Source: Pristionchus mayeri
Lineage: Eukaryota; Nematoda; Chromadorea; Rhabditida; Neodiplogasteridae
DNA length: 64,000 nucleotides
Assembly: GCA_036245805.1 (NCBI GenBank)
Contig: BTRK01000005.1
Coordinates: forward strand, 35,259,469-35,323,468
Direction of reading: 5' to 3'
Below the pieces are notes generated by a model that was not told the DNA's origin, made no database searches, and saw nothing but the letters and a program-made list of their open reading frames with translations. The position numbers and the translations under genes are program-made. Below are positions 36,475 through 47,154 of this stretch, piece after piece (within the stretch, counting starts at the first letter, position 1; the number at the start of each line of letters is the position of its first letter).

Positions 36475-39263
36475 CACGCGTCTTCTGAGAGAATGAATGA
36501 AAATGACCCACCTGAGGAACTAGCTGCAAAAGTTTGAGCAATATCGAAAAGAAAATTATGGTAGAGTCCAGTGGAGACGGGAAAACTTTTGTACCAGCGA
36601 TTTGTCCTGGAACCGGCTTTTAGGCATTTTCCGGACTTGGTTCCGGCTCTGACGTAACATGGTTCATTTTTGAGCTACAGTGGCCAGTTTGTGCTCAAAA
36701 TGCGCGGAAAATTATTTTAAGAAACTTTCATGTTCACACCAAAGCCGGGTGAGCGCGAAATCACGTTGAAAATATCGAAAAACCGGGTCGAGATTCATAT
36801 AAAAAATCATATCTCGCTTGGAACCCCACCTTTTAGTGGTTTTTGATTGCAGTTTCAGAATCTACGTACCCATATTAGTCAAGGAAAAATGCGAGTGAGA
36901 GTCCCTAGGGGTGTGAATATGTTACGCTAATGCAAAATATGTGCTCAATTCGCTAATTCGTGATTTTCAATTTCTTATGCTTAAAGGTCCACTATGAAGA
37001 AAGTTTTTTTTCGAACTCGCGGCCAATGTGTGATCCGAAGTCCTTAGCGCGCAATTTCAAATAGTGTACACTATGATACTGTAGATCGAGTGCAGGAAGG
37101 GTGGTGCACAAGGTACGTATTTTCGGGTCATGGACGATAATTGTGTCATGGTAGGTCAAGACTAAGTACCGTACCCAATCGATCGTACAGTACCCCCAGA
37201 TACCGTATAACGCTACCGTAACCCAGAATATCGAGAACTAACTTTATTTTCAAGAAGTTAATATACCGTACCCAACCGAACCTACAGTAACCATACCGTA
37301 CTCCTGTGTACAGTACCGCTTGTTACCGTAATCCACACCACTGCGGTCAATCGTAAACTGACTTTTTTCCAAAACATTTTTCATTGAGTTGATTCTTGCT
37401 CTATACCGTACCCAATCGATTGTACAGTACCCCCAGATACCGTATACCGCTACCGTAACCCAGATTATCGCAAACTAACTTTACTTTTAAAAATTCCTGG
37501 TACCGTGCTCAATCGATTCTTTGACCGCAGTGGTGTGGATTACGGTAACAAGCGGTACTGTACACAGGAGTACGGTATGGTTACTGTAGGTTCGATTGGG
37601 TACGGTATATTAACTTCTTGAAAATAAAGTTAGTTCACGATATTCTGGGTTACGGTAGCGTCATACAGTATCTGGGGGTACTGTACGATCGATTGGGTAC
37701 GGTACTTAGTCTTGACCTACCATGACACAATTATCGACCATGACCCGAAAATACGTACCTTGTGCACCACTCCTCGTGCACTCGATCTACAGTATCATAG
37801 TGTACACTATTTGAAATTGCGCGCTAGGGACTTCGGATCACACATTGGCCGCGAGTTCGAAAAAAACTTTCTTCATAGTGGACCTTTAAGCCATAATCGC
37901 TCAGATATATCTTTTCTTTCATAATTTGATTGTTTCTAACCTAGATATGCGGTATTCCGTTGAAAAAATAAAAGATTTCCACATTTCTTGAAAATCATAT
38001 TTTTCACCTCGATATTTCTCAAATTTACAGGTTTCAAACTCAACATTTCGAGGATCTCATACGTGTTCACTATACGGATCTTATAGAATGCTAAACCATG
38101 AGTAATATTGGTTGGTATGGACGTGCTCGACGATTTTTAAAATCTACTTTTTGACACTTGAAAACGCCCGATCGAGCGAGTCGGAAATATTTAAAATTCG
38201 ATAGTGGGGTTAATTTTGTAAATTATGGTTGCGTATAAGTTGTAAAAATGTTCTTTTGAACTATGCAGTCAATAACATATTCGAAATTCGCCATTGTTTT
38301 TGTTTCTAAATTTGCGAATTATTCGAGAGTGAGAAAATGACATTTCCGAAAAAAACTGAAAATTGTTGCCTTTCCCCAGTATTTTAAGCCGGAGGTTATG
38401 AAAACATTTTTACGACTTATTCACAACCATAATTCACAAAATTAACATCAATATCGATTTTTTTAAATTTATGACAAGCTCGATCGGGCATTTTCAAGTG
38501 TCAAAAAGTAGGTTTTAAAAATCGTCGAGCAGGTCCATACCAACCGATATTACTCATCGTTTAGCCTTCTATAAGATCCTTATAGTGAACACGTGTAAGA
38601 TGCTCGAAATGTTGAGTTTGAAACCTGTAAATTTGAGAAAAATCGAGGTGGAAAATATGATTTTCAAGAAATGTAAATCTTTGATTTTTTCAACGGAATA
38701 CAGCATATCTAGGTTAGAAACATTCAAATTATGAAAGAAAAGATATATCTGAGCGATTATGGTTTAAGCATAAGAAATTGAAAATCACGAATTAGCGAAT
38801 TGAGCACATATTTTGCATTAGCGTAACATATTCACACCCCTAGGGACTCTCACTCTCATTTTTCGTTGACTAATATGGGTACGTAGATTCTGAAACTGCA
38901 ATCAAAAACCACTAAAAGGTGGGTTCCAAGCGAGCTATGATTTTTTTTATTAATCTCGATCCGGTTTTTCGATATTTTCAACGTGATTTCGTGCTCACAC
39001 GGCTTTGGTGTGAACATGAAAGTTTCTTAAAATAATTTTCAGCGCATTTTGAGCACAAACTGGCCACTGTAGCTCAAAAATGAACCATGTTACGTCAGAG
39101 CCGGAACCAAGTCCGGAAAATGCCTAAAAGCCGGTTCCAGGACAAATCGCTGGTATAAAAGTTTTCCCGTCTCCACTGGACTCTACCATAATTTTCTTTT
39201 CGATATTGCTCAAACTTTTGCAGCTAGTTCCTCCGGTTCATGCAATCTCTCAGAAGACGCGTG
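36475..39263. mobile_element. foldback element, CACGCGTCTTCTGAGAGA family, copy B
   Basis: A 2,789-bp palindrome flanked by TTAA (36471-36474, 39264-39267), with ends CACGCGTCTTCTGAGAGA and its complement. Without the nested foldback at 36985-37885 and its extra TTAA it is 1,884 bp, centred near 38325. The flanks join in a captured copy at 43052-43055 as one uninterrupted TTAA. Confidence 0.9.
36985..37885. mobile_element. 901-bp foldback nested in the left arm of the 36.5-kb palindrome
   Basis: Ends AGGTCCACTATGAAGAAAG and its complement, flanked by TTAA at 36981-36984 and 37886-37889. The opposite arm of the host palindrome has the uninterrupted site at 38764-38767, so the insertion is certain. 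The arms include TACCGTACCCAATCGAT and CAGTACCCCCAGATACC, which recur a third time in the loop. Confidence 0.92.
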
Positions 39264-39294
39264 TTAAATTGTTGTTGTGCTGGGAAGGTTCAGT

Positions 39295-39608
39295 CGTAGT
39301 GTTTGCGTTTTGACTCGCTCTCGTTCAAAAATAAAAGAGCGGAATGATTCTCAAATTCCGACTCTCTCTATTTTGCATAGAATGGAATGAATCTCTTCAA
39401 TTTCTCTCAGAGATCCAATGGATCTCAAAAATACGAAATGTGCGAGCAGACCAATAACGGAATGGAGTGAGAGGGAAAAGAGGGAAATGCTAAATCCTAC
39501 TAGAGATCCAATGGATCTCAGATCCACCGATTCTCAGAGTCAAACGACTCGGGATGAAAAGATCCAAAAGTGTCTCAGATTCGTCAATGAGTCAAAACGC
39601 CAACACTA
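39295..39608. mobile_element. 314-bp inverted-repeat element with TTCAGT duplication
   Basis: Ends TAGTGTTTGCGTTTTGACTC and, reversed, TAGTGTTGGCGTTTTGACTC. TTCAGT adjoins both sides (39289-39294, 39609-39614). The captured copy in the 42.2-43.9 kb loop shows a single TTCAGT (reverse strand 43025-43030) with nothing inserted. Confidence 0.82.
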
Positions 39609-39699
39609 TTCAGTAGTATCAAGCAACGATCTAATGAATAAGTTCGCTCGGTGAAGCACATCGAGTGCTCGAAAAATCGTTTAATCTGAGCTTTCAGCA

Positions 39700-39920
39700 T
39701 CGGAATAATTTTGGCACTTCTTTACTTCGCGGGATCAACAACAAGCAGTTATGAATGAGAAGGAACTACTGGTTATAGGGAACTCATCTAAACAATTTAG
39801 AGATAAAACTAAACTATGCCAGTTGAGATTATCTAATAGTTGGCGTACTGAGCCGCAGCTCATTACCAATTATTCCGGGTTGGTCCCGCGAAGTGAAGAT
39901 GTGCCATAATTTTGACTCCG
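39700..39920. repeat. short inverted repeat
   Basis: AATTTTGGCACTTCTTTACTTCGCGGGA at about 39705-39733 pairs with its near-complement at about 39886-39915. The middle encodes nothing visible. Confidence 0.5.
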
Positions 39921-40082
39921 GCGATCGTTATTCTTCAGGAGTGCCTTTTTGAACATTCTTTATAGTTAGTGCAAATTTGTCTCTTCCATTATAGTCTCTT
40001 CTACATACGGATCCCGACTCAGTCTCTCTCATACCTCGTTCCAGTTCTTGGGTTATGTCCAACAAGTGACGCTCTAGATCAG

Positions 40083-40406
40083 CTCATATTGGCGTTGATC
40101 GAGTTGCCTGAGATGGTGATGAGTATGGTATGTCATCTGGAGTGAGAGACAACGATTTGAGCTGCTCCACGCCGGCTGGTTGTCCGTCAGTAATTTCTTC
40201 TCGTTTGAATAATACCCTGTGGTACACCTCCTTCCTTCCTCCTTCCCTTCTCCTTCTATGAATAATGCCTATTGGGGCACCTCCTACTCTTCTCTTCTCC
40301 TCTCTTCTCCCTTTAGTTGCATCACTCCATCGCAAGGAGATCTCGCTGGCTACTGTCGAGAAGGGAGTGATCACCAAGAGCTATCTTCTATCCCATAACC
40401 CAATGT
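40083..40406 (+). other. possible coding exons upstream of the Atg14-like gene
   Basis: 40083-40127 (LILALIELPEMVMSM, donor GTATGT) and about 40313-40406 (ASLHRKEISLATVEKGVITK) look like coding sequence. Their phases do not join cleanly and no domain is recognised. They may belong to another gene or be chance. Confidence 0.22.
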
Positions 40407-40567
40407 CAGTCTATTATGTTTTGATATTCTATAAAACGTGGAGTTAAATTCATTCTTACAAGCTCGAAAGAGAAGTCGAATCACGACACTGAGGTTGGAA
40501 ATGAAGAGCAGACTGAATGATGTGGCTTCTCAATCCCTCCTCTCCTTCTCATTCCTTCTCTTTCAGA

Positions 40568-43500
40568 ATGGAGTACGGGGAGCAGCGAACCAGCTGCTGC
40601 GTCTGCGCCAAGATTTCAAGTGCCATGTGTAAAACTTGTACATTAGCCAAACGTGGGCCTTCTTCCATTCTTATTATGCTTCCTATGAAGAGGATATGCA
40701 CTTCTTTGGTGTCTTCAGTATCGTTCTACTCGAGAAGGATGGTCATTGACAAGAGCATCCAAGTGAAGAAAGATAGGGAGATGGAAATAGTAAGCCTTCT
40801 GAGTGAAGAGGTGCGTCATTTTGAAATATCTAAATTAATAATTATAAATTGATAAATTATAAATTATACAGTCGCGCCGGAAAGTCACCGTACACTTTTT
40901 GAATGTGTTGTATATTTTTGCCCAGGAAATGCATCACTCTGGCACTCAGGCATGATGTACCAAATCCATAGGAGATTATGATCGTGCTATTAAGGTATGA
41001 CGTCATCGCATAGTTATTGCGTAGTGATGACGCAATCAATCTGCACTTTTTCAAAACGGCATTATTCTTACATAGATTTTTTCCTGTTCGCCATACTTTC
41101 TGTGATTGGAGATATGACCGAGGCCTACCAAGAATAATTTTTTGAAGGTGCTGCTCGGTCGCACATTTGCTGCAGCGAAGCTGCAAAAACAGGATCTGAA
41201 ATTCGGAACTCGGCTTCTAGAGTAGCTAGAGACCCGTTCAAAGCATCAAAATGATCGTCATCACGATTACACATGATACTAAGAATATGAATACGATATC
41301 TCATAATTTGCCCTCAGGGCATCAAAAAATCACTTTTCTGCATGACCATTTTTTGGACATCCATAACTTTAAGGAAAAGTTTGGTAAAAAACTGATTTTT
41401 ATCTGGTAATGTTCAAAATGTATTGAGTAACTGAATTCCAACTTTTTAGAGCGTTTGCATACCTTTCCGGGCCGCGGCGTGTGTTTTTCGGAGGCATACT
41501 AGGGTCGGGAATCACCCTGTTTACGCACTCTCGTCGTGTGCACTCTCTCGCCCATAGGGGTAAACAAGGTGTTTCAAGACCCTAGTATACCTCCGAAAAA
41601 CGCACGCCGCGGCCCGGAAAGATATCCAAACGCTCTAAAAAGTTGGAATTCAGTTACTCAATACATTTTGAACATTACCAGATAAAAATCAGTTTTTTAC
41701 CAAACTTTTCCTTAAAGTTATGGATGTCCAAAAAATGGTCATGCAAAAAAGTGATTTTTTGATGCCCTGAGGGCAAATTATGAGATATCGTATTCATATT
41801 CTCAATATCATGTGTAATCGTGATGACGATCATTTTTATGCTTTGAACGGGTCTCTAGCTACTCTAGAAGCCGAGTTCCGAATTTCAGATCCTGTTTTTG
41901 CAGCTCCGCTGCAGAAAATGTGCGACCGAGCAGCACCTTCAAAAAATTATTCTGGGTAGGCCTCGGTCATATCTCCAATCATAGAAAGTATGGCGAGCAG
42001 GAAAAAATCTATGTAAGAATAATGCCGTTTTGAAAAAGTGCAGATTGATTGCGTCATCACTACGCAATAACTATGCGATGACGTCATACCATAATACCAT
42101 GATCGTAATCGCCGATGGATTTGGCACATCATACCTGAGTGCCAGAATGATGCATTTCCTGGGCAAAAAGATACAACACATTCAAAAAGTGTACGGTGAC
42201 TTTCCGGCGCGACTGTACATAAAATATTAAGAGAGACTATCTGAGTGAGTGAACATATGCTTGGCAAAGTTGGAAAATGGAAATCGCCCTAAATGTGTAT
42301 ATGTGTAGTACTCAGTGAGCACAACTCAGGCATGGCATATTTAGTGCTCTAGGCAGGGCGCTGAGAAGTGCGCTGCACTTTACTCGAAAAACGTAAATTT
42401 TCGAAATTTGCCATTTCGTTATAGATCGGAACGAGTGATACCTCAAAAAATTCGGAATTTTCATATGATTATATTTACCAAGTTTCGTCCCTATCGGTTG
42501 TCAACTCTTTCTAAAAAGTCGAAAAATTGACTATTTTCTGTAAATTTTTGATTACAGCTCTTTCAGTAGAGTGGTTTGGGACCGTTTTGAATTCTGATTC
42601 CTGTAGCACTAACTGACCACTATCTAAAGGTAGATACTAAGGGAAATTTAAAAAAATAAGTTTTCGCAAAATTCGTGATGAGGCACTGAAAAGTCGAATA
42701 AAATCAGTTCATGATAGTGGTCCAGGACCTACCGTACCCCAATGGAAGATCAGAACGAATGTTCTAGAATTAGCCTACACGCAGTACTCGACGAGGGAAA
42801 TCCACGAGCATCATCAGAATTTCGATGCGCTCCGAACGCGGCAGCGCGCTGGGACCCCGATTTTTATTGTGACCCCGATTTGCAGATGGAACCCCGATTC
42901 GAAAATAGAGCCGGGAGGAGTCAAAATAATTCCGATGCCGAAAGCTCAGATTTAACGATGTCTCACGAACTCGATGTGCTTCACAGTGCGAACTTATTCA
43001 TTATCTAGATCGTGGATTGATACCACTGAACCTTCCCGGCACAACAACAATTTAACTCAAAATTGAAGTCAGTGGTACATCCCCCACCAACCACCCACCC
43101 TTCTCAATTCCTCTTTATCTAATTCACAAATAAAGTGTTTCCTGAGTTACCTTCTGCAATTCAACGAGACACAGATTGGAACATCAACATCAGCAGAGCA
43201 CGGATCGCTCGTTACTTTTAAAAAATGATCGATTACTGTAGTTTATTTACAACAGCGCGCTGGCGCCCGCGGATGCGCATCGAAGTTCTGATGATGCTCG
43301 TGGATTTCCCTCGTCGAGTACTGCGTGTAGGCTAATTCCAGAACATTCGTTCTGATCTTCCATTGGGGTACGGTAGGTCCTGGACCACTATCATGAACTG
43401 ATTTTATTCGACTTTTCAGTGCCTCATCACGAATTTTGCGAAATCTTATTTTTTTAAATTTCCGTTAGTATCTACCTTTAGATAGTGGTCAGTTAGTGCT

Positions 43501-46500
43501 ACAGGAATCAGAATTCAAAACGGTCCCAAACCACTCTACTGAAAGAGCTGTAATCAAAAATTTACAGAAAATAGTCAATTTTTCGACTTTTTAAAAAGAG
43601 TTGACAACCGATAGGGACGAAACTTGGTAAATATAATCATATGAATATTCCGAATTTTTTGAGGTATCACTCGTTCCGATCTATAACGAAATGGCAAATT
43701 TCGAAAATTGACGTTTTTCGAGTAAAGTGCAGCGCACTTCTCAGCGCGCTGCCTAGAGCACTAAATATGCCATGCCCGAGCTGTGCTCAGTGAGTACTAC
43801 ACATATACACATTTAGGGCGAATTCCATTTTTTAAACTTTGCCAAGCCTCTTCACAAATATGTTCATTCACTCAGATAGTCTCTCTTAATTATTAATAAA
43901 TTATAAATTACAATTAATTATAAATTGATAAATTTTGATGGAATTGACTGAAAAAAGCATCGTGAATCACAAATAATTCTCCCTCATCTCAGGTGAAATT
44001 GAGCGAAGAGACAAATTCGCTGACTGCGGTTGTTTGGAATCTGAAAAAGGAGATCAACAGGAGAAAAAATATTCTGAATGAGAAGAGGAATGAGTTGAAG
44101 GAGATTAGCATGAAGAGAATGGAGGTACTCAAGGTATGCAGCCATCCGGTTAAAGTTACCCAACAAGGACGAAACCCTGATCTCACACTGATCCCGTCGC
44201 GTGTACGAGAGAGTATGCAAAAGTGAGAGAGCGCGGGATTACGCTGATCATTTCCGGCTTTCCCTGGAGGCTATCATTGATTTTTCTCATTTTTGTATAT
44301 TCATTCTATACTAACTTTAATGAATAGGGTTTCCCGTTTCAGGCAATTTTGGATAATGTTCGGGTACGTTTCAGGTGCGTTACATAGCTCATCAGCTTGT
44401 CAACTATTGGGGTGTCCGGAAAGTTCGTATAATTTTTTGTTTTTATTTTTTATTCAATGCTTTACAATTCTCAGTGACCAATGTATACTCCCTTCTTTCT
44501 CACTACCTTCCACCAGCGATTGGGCAGGGTCTCGATTCCTCTCTTCCAGAATACGGGTTTCTTCGAGACCGCCCAGTTCACGAAAGCCCTCACAACTTCA
44601 TCTCGATTCTTGATCTTCTTTCCTTTGCAGAAGTCAGAGAGAGAGCGGAAGCAGTGGTAGGCGCATGGGGAGAGATCCGCGGAATACGGTGGATGGGGAA
44701 TCCTCTCTATCTTCAGCTCGTCCATTTTCTTCTGGGTCATCTTCGCTCGATGTGGGCGAGCATTGTCCATCAGAAGAAGAATTTTGCCCTGGTTCAGGAG
44801 TCTGGGAGGGACTCTGATCGCGACATCTTCCAGTTGTTCAGAGAAAAGGTCGGAATTGATGCTGGTGCCAGAGGCGAGGATCTCCCAGTAGATGGGACCG
44901 AGCACTGAGAAGAAGAAGCAGAGGAGTTCCTTCTTTCCGTGCTCTTCCTTCTTCGGGACGGGCGTGGGCTTCTCATCTGCATCCACCCATTGCAGTCTCC
45001 TCACAGGGTTATCGTACGTGATCCACTTCTCATCTGTAGCGATGATGGAATTGACCCATCGAAGATTGGATCTACGATGGAGTAATTCCCGACAGACTTG
45101 AACACGATTTTTCAGCTGTTCGGGGGAGAGGTCATGGGGAATCACTTGTGGAAGTTTCGGCTTCTTCCCAGATCGATGGAGGATATCGGGCACCGTTGAT
45201 CTGGGAGTACCAGTATCCTTCTTCAACTCACGCACACTGGCCATGGGCTTGCGCTTCAGTGTGCGGAGAACGAGAGGCTGATCGAGGGAGGGAGGGTGTC
45301 CAGAGCGGGGTTGATCATCGAGACCAAACTCCCCTTTCTTGAAGCGAGAGAACCACTTATAGCAAAAGGGTATGGAGGGGGCGTCAGCTCCTTTCGACTG
45401 GGCCAGGACAGAGTGGGCCTCCTTCACGGATCGGCCAAGACGGTAGTAATGAAGTAAAACTGCTCGGAGGTAGAGATGGGAGTCCATCACAAGAATCAAT
45501 GTAGCAACTAGGAGACTGATTAAATCCTCTCACTACTCAACGTCAGAATGATGCAATACATTGTTGACAAACAGATTGCGCAATCACTGCATTTGATCGC
45601 GAACTGACTTTTTTCCGAAGCATTGTACGAACTTTCCGGACACCCCAATATATACCGCACATGAATCATACCTGAACATTGCCCAAAATTACGTGAAACG
45701 GGAAACCCTAGTAATGAATGAGAAAGAGTAATATTCAGGAGGTAGACACGAGTCTCTACAAAAAGCGCGAAAATCGATCGAAAAGAGATGAGTTCTTGCA
45801 CGAGGTGAGTGAGAATTCCCTGGAAACCTCTTGAATGAGCAATGGTCTGACTCTCTTCAGTTTGCACGCTCTCTCGCCAGTCAAAGAGACGAGGGAGCGT
45901 GCAACTGAAGAGAGTCAGACGATTGCTTTCTTGAATGCATGCATTCAGTTGGACAAGCACCGCACCCTCTTCTGCCGACGTGTATTCAGCATCTATCCTC
46001 TGAAGATGGAGAAGGTGGTGGGAGACGAGAGTGAGGTGTACTGTATTCGGAATGGTCGTCTGTCCTCCACACTCCTCTCCTCACTCAATTACTCCCATCC
46101 CCACTCCATCCCTGATCCTTCCTCCCTCGCTCTCATCGTCTTCTCTTCTCATCTCGTCATTCTTCTCTCTCACATCCTCGACCTTCATCTTCCATGCGAG
46201 GTACTGTAGCCTATTCGCATTACGGTAGCTCTCTTTTTTGGCACCTCTCAATTTCAGAGTTAGTCGTTCAGATGGAAAGAAGATAAATGGCAGGGGTCTG
46301 AAAACGGAAGGCAGTGCACACATTCCATCCAATATTCTCTTTTCTCAGCTCACCGTCCACTCACTCATCTCAACCAATGAGGCATTCCGATCTCAGTGGA
46401 ACAAATTGTGCATCTGTGTCAGCTACCTCTGCGGCTGCTTGGGTCAGTTCACTCTCTTCCCATTTTTTCGATCCTAATAATAATAATTTATCATGGATGG

Positions 46501-47132
46501 TACAGTATTATATAATAGAGATCGATTGCTACAGGGAAAAAGGAACATGATATTACGATGTCATGAATTGATGACAAAGGGAAACAGGACAATTTGTATC
46601 CTACATGGATTAGGATTAGATCGAAGGATGTCGAAAAGATGGAGTTGATTAAAACCCGAAGGAGCATTCTCCTGCGCTCATTACTAGGGTTCTCTTATTG
46701 GAAAATTGTATTTGAATTTTCGGATATGCTACAGGTGCGATACATAAAACGCTCATATGCAACATACTGCTCCTGAAACATATTTGAAAATGAATCAAAC
46801 TTTTTCCAATAAGATAACCCTACCCATTACTAATCAATTCCGTCTTGAGGAGTCACTGGTACGGATCCTTACAATGCTATGATTTCTCTGTTCGAGAAAC
46901 TGTGCAAGGAGAGTCCTCTCCGCCTCAATTCCGCCCTTCCCCTCACTCAATTCACTCCCTTCCAATTTCCCGATGCAGCGAATTCTTCGATGCAATCAGT
47001 GAGTCCCCCTCTAATCCATCTAATTCATCTTCTTTCATTAAGAAGATCGACGAATTCCTGACAGAATGGGACACTTGCGATGACTTCGATCCCCTCACAG
47101 CCTCTGTCATCAATCCCCACGGTTTCAAATGA
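40568..47132 (+). CDS. epg-8: Atg14/EPG-8-like autophagy protein, 7 exons, about 339 aa
   Basis: Probable Atg14, the subunit that directs the class III PI3-kinase complex (Vps34, Vps15, Beclin 1) to autophagy sites. Exons 40568-40652, 40719-40810, 43993-44133, 45949-46200, 46229-46442, 46853-46998, 47043-47132; all phases agree. N-terminal paired cysteines (C10-C13, C21-C24) and VIDK resemble the Atg14 cysteine motif. Residues about 48-106 form a coiled coil (LKKEINRRKNILNEKRNEL). The C-terminal region has VFSIYPLKME and LVILLSHILDLHLP, the latter very like vertebrate ATG14. TTTCAG directly before the ATG suggests trans-splicing. The 28-nt intron (46201-46228) and the non-consensus acceptors at 46853 and 47043 are weak points. 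The gene is shorter than vertebrate ATG14. Assigned by motif; UVRAG/Vps38 is the main alternative. Confidence 0.7.
40869..42215. mobile_element. TA-flanked palindrome, CAGTCGCGCC family, copy B
   Basis: 1,347 bp with ends CAGTCGCGCCGGAAAGTCAC and its complement, flanked by TA (40867-40868, 42216-42217). Sits in intron 2 of the Atg14-like gene, 15 bp before another foldback. Internal blocks such as GTGATGACGCAATCAA are shared with copy A at 24878-26214. Confidence 0.9.
42231..43885. mobile_element. foldback, GAGAGACTATCTGAG family, copy B, with foreign loop
   Basis: 1,655 bp flanked by TTAA (42227-42230, 43886-43889). Arms of about 640 bp pair from the ends to about 42870 and 43254. The unpaired loop of about 385 bp (42870-43254) carries sequence matching 36310-36474, 39264-39294 and 39609-39715 in reverse orientation. 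It lies in intron 2 of the Atg14-like gene, on the same side as copy B of the CAGTCGCGCC family. Confidence 0.9.
44407..45648 (-). mobile_element. mariner element, copy 2
   Basis: 1,242 bp with TTGGGGTGTCCGGAAAGTTC ends and TA flanks (44405-44406, 45649-45650). Contains an uninterrupted transposase frame on the minus strand. Nested in a small MITE inside the Atg14-like gene, antisense to that gene. Confidence 0.95.
44471..45487 (-). CDS. mariner transposase, full length but third catalytic Asp lost
   Basis: A 338-aa transposase of the D,D34D mariner family, counted from the ATG at 45487 (the frame is open a little further upstream with no ATG). Residues 1-110 hold the two helix-turn-helix DNA-binding parts (KWFSRFKKGEFGLDD, RSGHPP linker, STVPDILHRSGKK). 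Catalytic D152 (ATDEKW) and D241 (MDNARPH) are present. Residue 276, 35 positions further on, is alanine (SPCAYH), where copy 1 and the family have D. The codon at 44662-44660 is GCC instead of GAC. The protein could still bind element ends but should not cut DNA. Confidence 0.93.
   Translation of the reverse strand: MDSHLYLRAVLLHYYRLGRSVKEAHSVLAQSKGADAPSIPFCYKWFSRFKKGEFGLDDQPRSGHPPSLDQPLVLRTLKRKPMASVRELKKDTGTPRSTVPDILHRSGKKPKLPQVIPHDLSPEQLKNRVQVCRELLHRRSNLRWVNSIIATDEKWITYDNPVRRLQWVDADEKPTPVPKKEEHGKKELLCFFFSVLGPIYWEILASGTSINSDLFSEQLEDVAIRVPPRLLNQGKILLLMDNARPHRAKMTQKKMDELKIERIPHPPYSADLSPCAYHCFRSLSDFCKGKKIKNRDEVVRAFVNWAVSKKPVFWKRGIETLPNRWWKVVRKKGVYIGH
45841..45930. repeat. CTCTCTCG hairpin element
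   Basis: GTCTGACTCTCTTCAG and GCACGCTCTCTCG pair with the matching right half across a short loop. It ends 18 bp before the exon 4 acceptor of the Atg14-like gene. Clear member of the hairpin family dense at 50-63.5 kb. Confidence 0.78.
46687..46820. mobile_element. 134-bp TA-flanked MITE in the Atg14-like gene
   Basis: Ends GGGTTCTCTTATTGG and complement, flanked by TA. Intact relative of the one split at 24828-26275. It ends 32 bp before the inferred acceptor at 46851-46852, which lacks the usual T-rich stretch. Confidence 0.78.
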
Positions 47133-47154
47133 ATATAAATGCACATACTGTGAG

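Larger units (their letters stand above)
44327..45708. mobile_element. TA-flanked MITE interrupted by mariner copy 2
   Basis: Ends GGGTTTCCCGTTTCAGG and the complement of GTGAAACGGGAAACCC, flanked by TA. Without the mariner it would be about 138 bp. Lies in intron 3 of the Atg14-like gene. Confidence 0.8.
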
